Positions 21,982-30,175 of a stretch of 45,100 nucleotides of DNA are shown one piece after another. The stretch spans positions 1 to 45,100 of the forward strand of contig NZ_QYYD01000034.1 of NCBI RefSeq assembly GCF_003591005.1, given 5' to 3'. Origin of the DNA: Rhodopseudomonas palustris (lineage in GTDB: Bacteria; Pseudomonadota; Alphaproteobacteria; Rhizobiales; Xanthobacteraceae). The notes beneath the pieces were generated by a model. That model worked only from the letters and a program-made list of their open reading frames with translations. It searched no databases and was not told where the DNA came from. Numbering within the stretch: the first letter of the stretch is position 1; each line of letters starts with the position of its first letter. The translations under genes were made by a program, and so were the position numbers.

Positions 21982-22995
21982 ATGACGATGACAGGACGAC
22001 GACAGTTAGGGTTAATGTCGCGGTGGTTGATCGGTCTCATTCCGGTAATCGGAGTGATCTTATCATCGTCTGTTGTTAGTGCGTTGGAGTGCCCAAATAC
22101 TGGGCCGGTGATAGCCAAAATTGAGGCATCTCGCGTCTATTCGCGCAACGATCCTACGTACTCCATCGTTGACGCAGCGGCCTACGAAAAGAACAGAGAA
22201 CTGGTCGGGCCCACGCGACACTTTCAAGCCGTCATCTCGCGTTTGGCCGACGCGTCGCAGAGTGGAAGCAGCGAATTAAGTCGAAGCTGTCTGCATCAAA
22301 TTCTTTCGACGTGGGCGCGAGGAAATGCGTTCCTTTCCGCGCCGAAAGCTCATCAGGAAGTACTTGTTCTGACATGGGTGCTTTCGACTGTGGCACTGGG
22401 GGTTGTGAAGGCCGACATGATCGACGAGGTCCGCGCCGATCCTCAGATCATGGCGTGGTTGGAAGAATTCCAGGCGCGGGTCGTTGCCAATGTCGAGGCG
22501 CGTAAGACAATCAACAATCACAATTACTGGGGCGCGCTGGCTGTATTCGTCAGTGGAGTCATTCTCAACAGGCAGGACTTGATCGAGCTTGCAGACGGAT
22601 GGCACACGCAGGCGCTGGGCAACATCGATCAGGACGGATATTTGTCTGAAGAGCTGAAGCGTGGCGCGCGTGCTTATCACTACCACTACTTCGCGGCGCA
22701 GCCGCTGTTCGTGCAAGAGCGTCTTCGGCAGCTTGCCTTTCCAAGAAGGGCTGTTCCAGCTTCCCTGGGGCGATTACTTAATATGCTATCCCGCTCCGCG
22801 CTTCCCGCGCGTTTCCCTGTTCCGCAGCAGCCTGCGAAGGAAACCGGCTGGATGTCGATATACTGCCGTCAGGCTTCCTGCCAGCAGCAGTTCGACGCAC
22901 ATGAGTTCATCCCGCGGTTGGCGGGCCGCGTGGATGTGCTCGATGCGACGATGCAGAAACTGGACACGGCGACGCCGGCTGTTTCGTTGCATTGA
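21982..22995 (+). CDS. Alginate-lyase-like (PL5-type) exported protein
   Basis: The 337-residue protein has a signal sequence (basic start, hydrophobic WLIGLIPVIGVILSSSVV, cleavage near VSA-LEC at 34-37), so it should reach the periplasm. NNHNYW (178-183) matches the catalytic Asn-His of PL5 mannuronate lyases, and Arg230 with the following aromatic segment AYHYHYF matches the second catalytic block, although the position aligned with the family Tyr appears to be Phe237. It could cleave a uronic-acid-containing surface polymer, as AlgL does during export. It is a paralogue of the gene at 13090. In-frame ATGs at 21988 and 22015 are possible starts. Composition is clearly less GC-rich than the flanking housekeeping genes. 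Confidence 0.75.
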   Translation: MTMTGRRQLGLMSRWLIGLIPVIGVILSSSVVSALECPNTGPVIAKIEASRVYSRNDPTYSIVDAAAYEKNRELVGPTRHFQAVISRLADASQSGSSELSRSCLHQILSTWARGNAFLSAPKAHQEVLVLTWVLSTVALGVVKADMIDEVRADPQIMAWLEEFQARVVANVEARKTINNHNYWGALAVFVSGVILNRQDLIELADGWHTQALGNIDQDGYLSEELKRGARAYHYHYFAAQPLFVQERLRQLAFPRRAVPASLGRLLNMLSRSALPARFPVPQQPAKETGWMSIYCRQASCQQQFDAHEFIPRLAGRVDVLDATMQKLDTATPAVSLH

Positions 22996-23226
22996 GGCGG
23001 GCGGAGGTCGAGATCCCGTGACGATCGGGCGCACGCGCCAACTCCGGCGGCGCCACCCGGCGCAACAGCGCTTTTGATCATTCGCAGTTCGATAAGCGAA
23101 GCACCTCTACCGCGCACGGCGCGGCGCAGCCGGCGCCTCAGGGCGCGAACATGTCGTCGGGGCGTGTGCCGCGCGCGAAGGCGCCATTGTGAAGGTGGGC
23201 AGAAAGCAAGCGATCTGGAGCGGCGC

Positions 23227-24495
23227 CTACGCCCGCTCTTCCCAGATCATCGCCAGATGCACGATCGTCCGCACCGCGGCTTCCATGTCCTGGCGGCTGA
23301 CCCATTCGAGGCGGGAGTGGAAGGCGTGTTCGCCGGCGAAGATGTTGGGGCAGGGCAGGCCCATGAACGACAGCCGCGAGCCATCGGTGCCGCCTCGGAT
23401 CGAGGTGGTGACCGGCTCCAGGCCGGCGCGGCGGATGGCGTCGCGGGCATTGGCGACCAGCTCGGGGTGGCGGTCGAGCACCTGCTTCATGTTGCGGTAC
23501 TGCGGCTTGATGTCGACGGTGGCGGTCGAGCGCGGGTAGCCGCGCATCACTTCGTCGACGATTGTTCGCAGCAGAGCGCCCTTGTCCTGCAGGCCGGCCT
23601 CGGTGAAGTCGCGGATGATCAGGCTCAGCGTCGCCTGCTCCAGCGTACCGGCGATGCCGATCGGATGCAGGAAGCCGTCGCGGCCCTCGGTCGTCTCCGG
23701 CGAGCAGGTGTCTTTCGGCAGCCGCTCGACGATCGCCGCGGCGATCTTGATGGCGTGTTCGATCTTGCCCTTGGCGAAGCCCGGGTGGGCGCTGACGCCG
23801 GTGATGGTGACGAGCGCGCCGTCGGCCGAGAACGTCTCGTCCTCGATATTGCCGGCGGTCTCACCGTCGATCGTGTAGGCGAAGTCGGCACCGAGCTTGT
23901 TGAGGTCGACCTTGTCGACGCCGCGGCCGATCTCTTCGTCCGGCGTGAACAGGATCTTGAGCGGACCGTGCTTGATCTCGGGATGCGCGATCAGGAAGGC
24001 CGCGGCGTCCATGATTTCGGCGATGCCGGCCTTGTTGTCGGCGCCGAGCAACGTGGTGCCGTCGGTGGTGATGATGTCGTGGCCGATCTGCTGCGCCAGC
24101 GCCGGGTGCTCGGCGAAGCGGATGACCTGGGCCGGATCCGCCGGCAGGACGATGTCGCCGCCCTGATAATTCTTCACGATCTGAGGTTTGACCCCGGCGC
24201 CTGAACAATCGGGCGAGGTGTCCATGTGCGAGCAGAAGCAGATCACCGGGACGTTCGGCTTGTCGGTCGTCGCCGGGATCGTGGCGTAGACGTAGCCGTG
24301 GTCATCGAGATGGGCGTCGGCGAGGCCGAGGTCGCGCAACTCCTGCGCCAACAGGGCGCCGAGAGTCTTCTGCTTGTCGGTCGAGGGGCAGGTCGGCGAG
24401 GCGGGATCGGACTGGGTGTCGATCGCGGCGTAGCGCAGGAAGCGCTCGGTGACGCCATGGCTGAAGGCGATGTCGCGGGTCGGTGAATTGCTCAC
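23227..24495 (-). CDS. pepT: Peptidase T (tripeptide aminopeptidase)
   Basis: Di-zinc cytoplasmic aminopeptidase of the M20B family that removes N-terminal residues from tripeptides. Metal-site motifs are visible: His90 and Asp92 in CSHMDTSPD, the bridging Asp in GADNKAG, the Glu pair in TPDEEIGRG, the Asp in TIDGETAG, and the final His in GEHAFHSRLEW. Length is 422 residues from the GTG at 24495. A longer in-frame form from a GTG at 24549 would begin at the edge of the hup terminator hairpin and adds a non-family sequence, so I prefer the shorter one, though its ribosome-binding site is poor. It follows hup on the same strand. Confidence 0.93.
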   Translation of the reverse strand: MSNSPTRDIAFSHGVTERFLRYAAIDTQSDPASPTCPSTDKQKTLGALLAQELRDLGLADAHLDDHGYVYATIPATTDKPNVPVICFCSHMDTSPDCSGAGVKPQIVKNYQGGDIVLPADPAQVIRFAEHPALAQQIGHDIITTDGTTLLGADNKAGIAEIMDAAAFLIAHPEIKHGPLKILFTPDEEIGRGVDKVDLNKLGADFAYTIDGETAGNIEDETFSADGALVTITGVSAHPGFAKGKIEHAIKIAAAIVERLPKDTCSPETTEGRDGFLHPIGIAGTLEQATLSLIIRDFTEAGLQDKGALLRTIVDEVMRGYPRSTATVDIKPQYRNMKQVLDRHPELVANARDAIRRAGLEPVTTSIRGGTDGSRLSFMGLPCPNIFAGEHAFHSRLEWVSRQDMEAAVRTIVHLAMIWEERA

Positions 24496-24520
24496 GTCGG
24501 GGACCGCCGGACTTGATGGT

Positions 24521-24536
24521 GCCCGGCAGGCCGGGC
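24521..24536. repeat. Short GC hairpin between hup and pepT
   Basis: A perfect 7-bp stem GCCCGGC/GCCGGGC with a two-base loop lies just upstream of the preferred pepT start. Together with the 24550-24579 hairpin it makes two consecutive structures in the hup-pepT gap. It may shape readthrough from hup into pepT. Confidence 0.5.
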
Positions 24537-24549
24537 TTTGCAGCAACAC

Positions 24550-24579
24550 GATCCCGGGAGCCGTTGGCCGCCCGGGATC
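24550..24579 (-). terminator. Hairpin after hup
   Basis: A 9-bp perfect stem GATCCCGGG/CCCGGGATC (24550-24558 with 24571-24579) with a 12-base loop lies 23 bases past the hup stop. The following minus-strand bases are GTGTTG, which is only weakly T-rich, so termination may be partial. Confidence 0.5.
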
Positions 24580-24602
24580 GCGAGAAGCGTCGGAAGCAGA
24601 GC

Positions 24603-24914
24603 TTAGATGGCTTCCTTGAGTTCCTTGGCGGCGCGGAACGCGACCTTCTTGCTGGCCTTGATCTGGATGGTCTCGCCGGTGGCCGGGTTGCGGCCGGTGC
24701 GGGCGGCACGCTTGCGGACCTGGAGGATGCCGAGGCCGACGATGCGGATGCGCTCGCCCTTCTTCAGGTGCTTGGTGATGCGGGCGACCATGTCGCCGAG
24801 AATCGCTTCGGTCTGCTTCTTCGACAGTTCGTGCTCCTCGGCCAGCGCGGCGGCGAGATGCTTCAGGGTCACGGTCGTGGGGGTCGCGGCTTTCGCGACT
24901 GCTTTCTTCGCCAT
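24603..24914 (-). CDS. hup: HU family nucleoid DNA-binding protein
   Basis: Small histone-like protein that bends DNA and compacts the nucleoid. Residues 16-103 match the HU fold, with the beta-arm signature in GLGILQVRKRAARTGRNP (60-77) and the Pro-containing tip NPATGE. A lysine/alanine-rich N-terminal extension of about 12 residues (MAKKAVAKAATP) makes the protein 103 residues rather than about 90. The ATG follows a strong GGAGG site seven bases upstream. IHF subunits are less likely because the sequence matches HU at the arm. Confidence 0.95.
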   Translation of the reverse strand: MAKKAVAKAATPTTVTLKHLAAALAEEHELSKKQTEAILGDMVARITKHLKKGERIRIVGLGILQVRKRAARTGRNPATGETIQIKASKKVAFRAAKELKEAI

Positions 24915-24993
24915 ATTTAGCCCTCCGGGTTTTGTAGCGGCTTAGGAAACTAAGACGTAGCAGGCCTTAAACGATTCGGGTGGCGCCTGCATA

Positions 24994-25023
24994 CGCTGTT
25001 TCCCCTGAAAACAGCGGTTTTTT
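24994..25023 (+). terminator. Orphan plus-strand terminator upstream of hup
   Basis: An 8-bp stem CGCTGTTT/AAACAGCG (24994-25001 with 25009-25016) is followed by GTTTTTT on the plus strand. No plus-strand gene precedes it; the nearest gene is hup on the opposite strand. It would end an RNA antisense to hup or insulate the hup promoter. Confidence 0.65.
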
Positions 25024-25161
25024 CGCATTGCCTGTTCAAAAACCACCGGCAGCAAAGGACATTTGCAATACCGCGCACGCGAACCCACAACCTTCGCGCA
25101 ATCGGCTTGACTTGCGGATGGCGCCCCGGTAGATCGACCGCCTGCGCGGGACGCAAACCAC

Positions 25162-25238
<77 letters not shown>

Positions 25239-25525
25239 TTTAGCCCTGTTCAATCAGGCGTTTGGCGAAGCCGCAGAAAACTCCGGAAAGACTGTCTGAC
25301 TGCAGCGCTTGGGCGTTGAGGCTGCGTGCTGCGTTCGTGCTTTGCAATGCTTCGAGCATGCGGCCGGCGGATGCGTGGGCATGCTCGCAGTCGGGTGCGT
25401 CACGCCGCGGCGGCGCTTTGCGATTCATTCAGCACGTTTTGCAGAAGTCGGGGATTCATCCCGGCATGTCCAGCACGACCGGGCGTCGGCGATCGTGCGG
25501 CGCGCGCCGGGGCCGGCTGCTCGAC
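25239..25525. other. Intergenic region after tRNA-Asp
   Basis: No ORF in these 287 bases has a ribosome-binding site together with family-like sequence. A very short hairpin (CCTG/CAGG near 25244) right after the tRNA is too weak to call a terminator. I see nothing else. Confidence 0.4.
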
Positions 25526-25552
25526 AACAAAAAGGCCGCCCGAAAGGCGGCC
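25526..25552 (-). terminator. Rho-independent terminator of the small membrane protein gene
   Basis: A 7-bp GC stem GGCCGCC/GGCGGCC (25534-25540 with 25546-25552) with a five-base loop is flanked on the left by an A run. On the minus strand it reads as a stem-loop followed by five Ts. It lies 46 bases past the stop of the 25599-25793 gene. Confidence 0.88.
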
Positions 25553-25598
25553 GCCGTCAACCCTCTGTGAGGCGCGATGCGCGGAGCGATCCGCGCGC

Positions 25599-25793
25599 CT
25601 ATCTCACCGTCGAGGTCTCGGAGCTGGTGACGGTGATCTGCTTCGTTGCCTTCACGACGTGGGCGGTCTGGCTGTAGTCGGACGAGACCCGCGCTGAAAT
25701 TCCGAGCACCGCGACCGCAATGCCGGCCACCAGGGCCACCACCACGATCTTCAGGTGGGTCGCACGATCCGCCGAATGGATGGAGTGATTCAT
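25599..25793 (-). CDS. Small single-span membrane protein of unknown function
   Basis: A 64-residue protein that I do not recognise by function. Residues 1-13 are polar (MNHSIHSADRATH), 14-32 form one transmembrane helix (LKIVVVALVAGIAVAVLGI), and the rest is a polar Ser/Thr-rich tail. Evidence that it is real: a GGGAGG ribosome-binding site seven bases before the ATG, a strong terminator just downstream, and a three-unit 21-bp repeat array starting 57 bases upstream that looks like a regulatory region. Small one-helix proteins of this kind often act as stress-related membrane regulators, but that is not shown here. Confidence 0.72.
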   Translation of the reverse strand: MNHSIHSADRATHLKIVVVALVAGIAVAVLGISARVSSDYSQTAHVVKATKQITVTSSETSTVR

Positions 25794-25849
25794 CTGCCGC
25801 CTCCCACGAAGGAGCTTGCTGCTGCTTCGATGGCGGGAGTCATACGGGC

Positions 25850-25912
25850 CGTGTGTTTCCGGATAGTTTCGCGGGGTTTGGAAATGGTTTCGTCGGATCT
25901 GGATATGGTTTC
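25850..25912 (-). repeat. Three tandem 21-bp repeats upstream of a small gene
   Basis: On the minus strand three consecutive 21-base units (25892-25912, 25871-25891, 25850-25870) each begin GAAAC; the first two share GAAACCATWTCCA and the third is more diverged. The 21-base period equals two helical turns, so a protein binding each unit would sit on one DNA face. The array ends 57 bases before the ATG of the 64-residue membrane protein. Confidence 0.75.
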
Positions 25913-25966
25913 CGGCACGTTTACGGTGTGGCGGCGAGCGCGGTGGGGCGCGCGCCCGTGCTGGGG

Positions 25967-26066
25967 CGTCATTCCCGCGAGATGCGGGGATGAGTATTGA
26001 AGAGCGTTTGCTGTTCGCTGCAAAGGTTTGGGATACTGGGTCGCCCGCCTCCGCGGGCAACGACGG
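25967..26066. repeat. Palindromic intergenic repeat
   Basis: The ends are imperfect inverted repeats: CGTCATTCCCGCG on the left and, read on the other strand, CGTCGTTGCCCGCGG on the right. Two small hairpins (CCCGC/GCGGG and GCCCGC/GCGGGC) lie just inside. The left end resembles that of the 4094-4185 element, which suggests a related dispersed family. Confidence 0.55.
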
Positions 26067-26347
26067 TCGTGTGGGCAGGGCCGCCTCAGTCGCAGCGTCG
26101 GAGTGCTGCTGAGGGTGCTCCACAACGATAAGGGTGGTGCATAGGAACGTAGCGCCTTGAGGCGCGTGAAGATGTGAACCGCGGTTTGTGCATGTGTCCG
26201 GGAGAACCCATGTCTTGTCAGGAGAGGCCGTGGACGCGTTGTCAACACAGCTTGCCTTGCGCCCCCTGTTGCACTGCGCTAAGCGGTAGAACAATTCAAA
26301 TGCAAACGAGTCTGCGGCGGTGCACAACCGCGGGATAGGGAACGGTA

Positions 26348-26713
26348 ATGAGCGGCATTCTGCCGAATTATCTGCCAATCGTGGTGTTTATTATCGTAGC
26401 GGCTGGTCTGAGCTTCGTGCTCCTGGTGGCGCCTTTTGCCGTCGCCTACCAGCAGCCTGATCCGGAAAAGCTGTCGGCTTATGAATGCGGGTTCAACGCT
26501 TTTGGCGATGCCCGCATGAAGTTTGACGTGCGGTTCTATCTGGTCGCGATCCTGTTCATCATCTTCGACCTCGAGGTCGCTTTCCTGTTTCCCTGGGCGG
26601 TCGCGTTCGGGAAGCTGGGTGCGACCGGCTTCTGGTCGATGATGGTGTTTCTCGGTGTGCTCACCGTCGGCTTCGCGTATGAGTGGAAGAAGGGTGCACT
26701 GGAATGGGATTGA
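26348..26713 (+). CDS. nuoA: NADH-quinone oxidoreductase subunit A
   Basis: Membrane subunit at the hinge between the peripheral and membrane arms of complex I. It has 121 residues with three predicted transmembrane helices (about 9-31, 63-84, 90-110). The loop [20 protein letters not shown] (45-64) includes the conserved Cys of the quinone-site loop. AGGGAA is six bases before the ATG. First gene of the nuo operon; its end overlaps or nearly touches nuoB. Confidence 0.97.
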   Translation: MSGILPNYLPIVVFIIVAAGLSFVLLVAPFAVAYQQPDPEKLSAYECGFNAFGDARMKFDVRFYLVAILFIIFDLEVAFLFPWAVAFGKLGATGFWSMMVFLGVLTVGFAYEWKKGALEWD

Positions 26714-27321
26714 GGTCAGCCTCGATGCAGCAGACGCCGTCGGCCAATCCGATCGGGGCTCAGCCGCTGGTCGCGCCGGCGCCGCGCGGCATCATCGATC
26801 CGAATACCGGCAAGCCGATCGGCAGCGACGATCCGTTCTTCCAGAACGTCAATCGCGAACTGTCCGACAAGGGCTTCTTCGTCGCCGCGACCGATGACCT
26901 GATCACCTGGGCGCGCACCGGCTCGCTGATGTGGATGACGTTCGGTCTCGCCTGTTGCGCGGTCGAGATGATGCAACTGTCGATGCCGCGCTACGACGCC
27001 GAGCGGTTCGGCTTCGCGCCGCGTGCGTCGCCGCGCCAGTCGGACGTGATGATCGTCGCCGGCACGCTGACCAACAAGATGGCGCCCGCGCTCCGCAAGG
27101 TCTACGATCAGATGCCGGAGCCGCGCTACGTCATCTCGATGGGCTCCTGCGCCAACGGCGGCGGCTATTATCATTATTCCTATGCAGTCGTCCGCGGCTG
27201 CGATCGCGTGGTTCCGGTCGACATCTACGTGCCGGGCTGCCCGCCCACCGCCGAGGCTCTCCTGTACGGCATGCTGCTGCTGCAGAAGAAGATCCGCCGG
27301 ACCGGTACGATCGAACGCTAA
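26704..27321 (+). CDS. nuoB: NADH-quinone oxidoreductase subunit B
   Basis: Peripheral subunit that carries the terminal [4Fe-4S] cluster N2, which passes electrons to quinone. Its ligands are visible as Cys84-Cys85 in GLACCAVEM, Cys149 in GSCANGGG and Cys179 in VPGCPP. Length is 205 residues from the ATG at 26704, which overlaps the nuoA stop. A second in-frame ATG at 26725, with GAGG nine bases upstream, would give 198 residues; I cannot decide between them. Confidence 0.95.
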   Translation: MGLRSASMQQTPSANPIGAQPLVAPAPRGIIDPNTGKPIGSDDPFFQNVNRELSDKGFFVAATDDLITWARTGSLMWMTFGLACCAVEMMQLSMPRYDAERFGFAPRASPRQSDVMIVAGTLTNKMAPALRKVYDQMPEPRYVISMGSCANGGGYYHYSYAVVRGCDRVVPVDIYVPGCPPTAEALLYGMLLLQKKIRRTGTIER

Positions 27322-27333
27322 GAAGGCTGCTTC

Positions 27334-27948
27334 ATGGACGACAACGGGCTCGACACCCTTGGTCAGACGATCGTGGCCGCCTTGCCGGGCGCCGCGATCG
27401 GTCACTCGGTTGCGCATGGCCAGCTCGAGATCGCGATCGATCCGCTCAAGGTCGTGGACATCGTGCGGGTGCTGCGTGACGATCCGCGGCTGCGCTTCGT
27501 CAGCATCATCGACGTCACCGCGGTCGACTACCCGGGCCGCGAATTGCGGTTCGACATGGTCTACCACTTCCTGTCGCCGACGCTGAACGAGCGGGTGCGG
27601 CTGGTCGGGCAGGTCGGCGAGACCACGATGGTGCCGTCGATCATCAGCGAGTTCCCGGGCGCCGACTGGTTCGAGCGCGAGGTCTACGACCTCTACGGCA
27701 TCGTCATCACCGGCCACCCCGACATGCGCCGGATCCTGACCGACTACGGCTTCGACGGCCATCCGCTGCGCAAGGACTTCCCGCTCAGCGGCTTCGTCGA
27801 AGTGCGTTACGACGACGACCAGAAGCGGGTGGTGTACGAGCCGGTGCGGCTCAACCAGGAATTCCGCAAGTTCGATTTCCTCTCGCCCTGGGAAGGCGCC
27901 GACTATCCGATCCTCCCCGGAGACGAGAAGGCTGGGGTGAAGCCGTGA
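27334..27948 (+). CDS. nuoC: NADH-quinone oxidoreductase subunit C
   Basis: Peripheral-arm 30 kDa subunit; it has no cofactor and helps place the N2 cluster. The family signature is visible as [27 protein letters not shown] near residues 112-138, with the conserved HPLRKDFPL after it. Length is 204 residues. Here nuoC is separate from nuoD, as in most alphaproteobacteria and unlike the fused nuoCD of enterics. It starts 12 bases after nuoB. Confidence 0.96.
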   Translation: MDDNGLDTLGQTIVAALPGAAIGHSVAHGQLEIAIDPLKVVDIVRVLRDDPRLRFVSIIDVTAVDYPGRELRFDMVYHFLSPTLNERVRLVGQVGETTMVPSIISEFPGADWFEREVYDLYGIVITGHPDMRRILTDYGFDGHPLRKDFPLSGFVEVRYDDDQKRVVYEPVRLNQEFRKFDFLSPWEGADYPILPGDEKAGVKP

Positions 27949-27981
27949 CGCCATTCGCTACTCGCCATTCGCTATTCGCCA
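27949..27981 (+). repeat. 14-bp tandem repeat in the nuoC-nuoD linker
   Basis: Two copies of CGCCATTCGCTA(C/T)T at 27949-27962 and 27963-27976 are followed by a partial third (CGCCA). The repeat begins directly after the nuoC stop codon. Such short tandem blocks occur in intergenic spaces of this bacterial group; copy number may vary among strains. Confidence 0.75.
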
Positions 27982-27996
27982 GCAAGCGGAGCTTGC
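27982..27996 (+). promoter_or_regulatory. Hairpin presenting the nuoD ribosome-binding site
   Basis: The sequence GCAAGC-GGA-GCTTGC forms a perfect 6-bp stem with a GGA loop three bases before the nuoD ATG. The only plausible Shine-Dalgarno sequence, GGAG, sits in the loop and first stem base, so folding should affect nuoD translation. Confidence 0.5.
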
Positions 27997-27999
27997 CCC

Positions 28000-29205
28000 A
28001 TGGCTGACGCCGCCACCGAGGCCGCTGGTCTCCGCAATTTCACCATCAATTTCGGCCCGCAGCATCCGGCGGCGCACGGCGTGCTGCGGCTGGTGCTGGA
28101 GCTCGACGGCGAAGTCGTCGAGCGCGTCGATCCGCATATCGGCCTGCTGCATCGCGGCACCGAGAAGCTGATCGAAGCCAAGACCTATCTGCAGGCGATC
28201 CCGTATTTCGATCGGCTCGACTACGTCGCGCCGATGAGTCAGGAGCACGCCTTCTGCCTGGCGACCGAGAAGCTGCTCGGCATCGAGGTGCCGCGCCGCG
28301 CGCAGCTGATCCGCGTGTTGTTTTGCGAGATTAGCCGCATCCTGTCGCACATGCTCAACGTCACCACGCAGGCGATGGACGTCGGCGCGCTGACGCCGCC
28401 GCTGTGGGGCTTCGAAGAGCGCGAAAAGCTGATGATGTTCTACGAGCGCGTTTCCGGCAGCCGGATGCACGCGGCGTATTTCCGCGTCGGCGGCGTGCAC
28501 CAGGACATGCCGAAGCAGCTGATCGACGACATCGACGTGTGGTGCGACAACTTCGTGCAGACCGTCGACGATCTCGAAACGCTGCTGACCAACAACCGCA
28601 TCTTCAAGCAGCGCAACGTCGACATCGGCGTGATCTCGCTCGACGATTGCTGGAAGTGGGGCTTTTCCGGCGTAATGGTGCGCGGCTCGGGCGCGGCCTG
28701 GGACCTGCGCAAGGCGCAGCCCTACGAGTGCTACGCCGAGATGGAATTCGACGTTCCGATCGGCAAGAACGGCGACTGCTACGATCGCTACTGCATCCGC
28801 GTCGAGGAGATGCGGCAGTCGGTCAAGATCATGAAGCAGTGCATCGCCAAGCTGCGCGCGCCGGACGGGCAGGGCCGTGTCGCGGTCGACGACAACAAGA
28901 TCTTCCCGCCGCGCCGCGCCGAGATGAAGCGCTCGATGGAATCGCTGATCCATCACTTCAAGCTCTACACCGAAGGCTTCCGCGTGCCGGCCGGCCAGGT
29001 CTACGTCGCGGTCGAGGCGCCGAAGGGCGAGTTCGGCGTGTTCCTGGTCTCGGACGGCACCAACAAGCCCTACAAGTGCAAGGTTCGCGCGCCGGGGTTC
29101 GCGCACCTGCAGGCGATGGACTACATGAACCGCGGCCATCTGCTGGCGGACGTGTCGGCCATCCTCGGCTCGCTCGACATCGTGTTCGGAGAGGTCGATC
29201 GGTGA
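28000..29205 (+). CDS. nuoD: NADH-quinone oxidoreductase subunit D
   Basis: The 49 kDa peripheral subunit; with NuoB it forms the quinone-binding site. The N-terminal [15 protein letters not shown] segment (17-31) carries the conserved His at the quinone headgroup, and [11 protein letters not shown] and [11 protein letters not shown] are family motifs. Length is 401 residues. It starts 51 bases after nuoC, the largest gap of the early operon, filled by a tandem repeat and a hairpin. Its TGA overlaps the GTG of the next gene. Confidence 0.97.
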   Translation: MADAATEAAGLRNFTINFGPQHPAAHGVLRLVLELDGEVVERVDPHIGLLHRGTEKLIEAKTYLQAIPYFDRLDYVAPMSQEHAFCLATEKLLGIEVPRRAQLIRVLFCEISRILSHMLNVTTQAMDVGALTPPLWGFEEREKLMMFYERVSGSRMHAAYFRVGGVHQDMPKQLIDDIDVWCDNFVQTVDDLETLLTNNRIFKQRNVDIGVISLDDCWKWGFSGVMVRGSGAAWDLRKAQPYECYAEMEFDVPIGKNGDCYDRYCIRVEEMRQSVKIMKQCIAKLRAPDGQGRVAVDDNKIFPPRRAEMKRSMESLIHHFKLYTEGFRVPAGQVYVAVEAPKGEFGVFLVSDGTNKPYKCKVRAPGFAHLQAMDYMNRGHLLADVSAILGSLDIVFGEVDR

Positions 29206-30173
29206 TCCCACCCGCGCCCATCCAGTTCGATCGCGCGACCGGCGCTCTCGAGGGGGCTAGCGCCCTCGAGCGCGTCGCCGCGTACGCACTGGTGATGGGC
29301 GCGCGCGTGTCGTCGGCGTTCTCGTATCGCGGCTACAATGCCGCGGCGAACCTGATGCGCAAGGCGCTGCCGGAGCGCGACATCGCGATCAAGCTCAACA
29401 GCGACGCGACGTTCGTGTTCCCTTATGGCGATGGCTACTGGAGCAAGCTGCTCGAACGCTCGTATCGCTACGAGATCGAGCTCGATCTGCTGTTTGCGCA
29501 TTCGGCGGACGTGGACTACACGTTCGTCGATTGCGGTGCGAATTACGGCTACTGGTCGGTGCTGGTGTCGAGCCGCCCGTTCGGCGCGCATCGCACTATC
29601 GCGATCGAGCCATCGCGCTCCAATTTCGCGCGGCTGGCGCACAACGCCAAGGTCAACGGCGACCGTTTCGAGACGTTGAAATGCGCGATCGGCGCGGCGC
29701 GCGGCACCGCGCGGCTGTCGGGCACCAAGCACGAGGCGCTGAGCATCGTCGGCCATGACGACGCGACGGGCGAGGACGTGCCGGTGATCCGGCTCGACGA
29801 TCTGATCGACGACGGCCACCTGGCGGTCGGCGGCAAGTATCTGGTGAAGCTCGACGTCGAAGGCGTCGAGATCGACGCGATCCGCGGCGGCGAACGGCTG
29901 CTGCAGGGCGACACCGCCATTTTGTGCGAGGAACACGGCAGCGACCGGGCTCATACCGTGTCGCGCTTCATCCTCGAAAATACGCCGTTGAAGCTGGTGG
30001 TCTACGATCCCGGCAGCAACAAATTCGAGGCCGTCGTCGACCTCGCCATCCTCGACCGGATCAAGGTCGCGTCGAATGTCGGCTACAACGTCGTCGGCAC
30101 TGCGAGCGCGTTCTGGCAGGCCCGGATCGAAAACCTGAATGCGAGCGCCGCCAAGCGCGCGATGAGAAACTGA
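29202..30173 (+). CDS. FkbM family SAM-dependent methyltransferase inside the nuo operon
   Basis: A 323-residue protein. [12 protein letters not shown] (109-120) is the SAM-binding motif [10 protein letters not shown] holds motif II, and [16 protein letters not shown] matches the FkbM signature IKxDVEGxE. FkbM enzymes methylate hydroxyl groups on sugars or small molecules; the substrate here is unknown. The GTG start overlaps the nuoD stop by four bases (GTGA), and nuoE starts two bases after its stop, so it is a fully integrated operon member. It is not a complex I subunit. Composition is as GC-rich as its neighbours. Confidence 0.85.
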   Translation: MIPPAPIQFDRATGALEGASALERVAAYALVMGARVSSAFSYRGYNAAANLMRKALPERDIAIKLNSDATFVFPYGDGYWSKLLERSYRYEIELDLLFAHSADVDYTFVDCGANYGYWSVLVSSRPFGAHRTIAIEPSRSNFARLAHNAKVNGDRFETLKCAIGAARGTARLSGTKHEALSIVGHDDATGEDVPVIRLDDLIDDGHLAVGGKYLVKLDVEGVEIDAIRGGERLLQGDTAILCEEHGSDRAHTVSRFILENTPLKLVVYDPGSNKFEAVVDLAILDRIKVASNVGYNVVGTASAFWQARIENLNASAAKRAMRN

Positions 30174-30175
30174 TC

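Larger units (their letters stand above)
25794..26347. other. Divergent regulatory region between the small membrane protein gene and nuoA
   Basis: This 554-base stretch holds the 21-bp repeat array (25850-25912), a palindromic repeat (25967-26066) and about 280 further bases leading to nuoA. It must carry the nuo operon promoter; the AT-richer stretch 26240-26310 is the best place, but I cannot assign boxes. No ORF of credible family sequence is present. Confidence 0.5.

Noticed and set aside
12849-23226. Genomic island integrated at tRNA-Val
   Set aside because: No integrase gene and no repeat of the tRNA 3' end were found at the other boundary, so integration at the tRNA cannot be claimed; only composition and content suggest transfer.
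24496-24549. Longer N-terminus for pepT starting at a GTG at 24549
   Set aside because: It would begin at the edge of the hup terminator hairpin and adds a Pro/Ala/Ser-rich sequence not typical of PepT.
25240-25428. Small minus-strand ORF after tRNA-Asp
   Set aside because: No ribosome-binding site, no hydrophobic or domain pattern, and it runs into the tRNA end.
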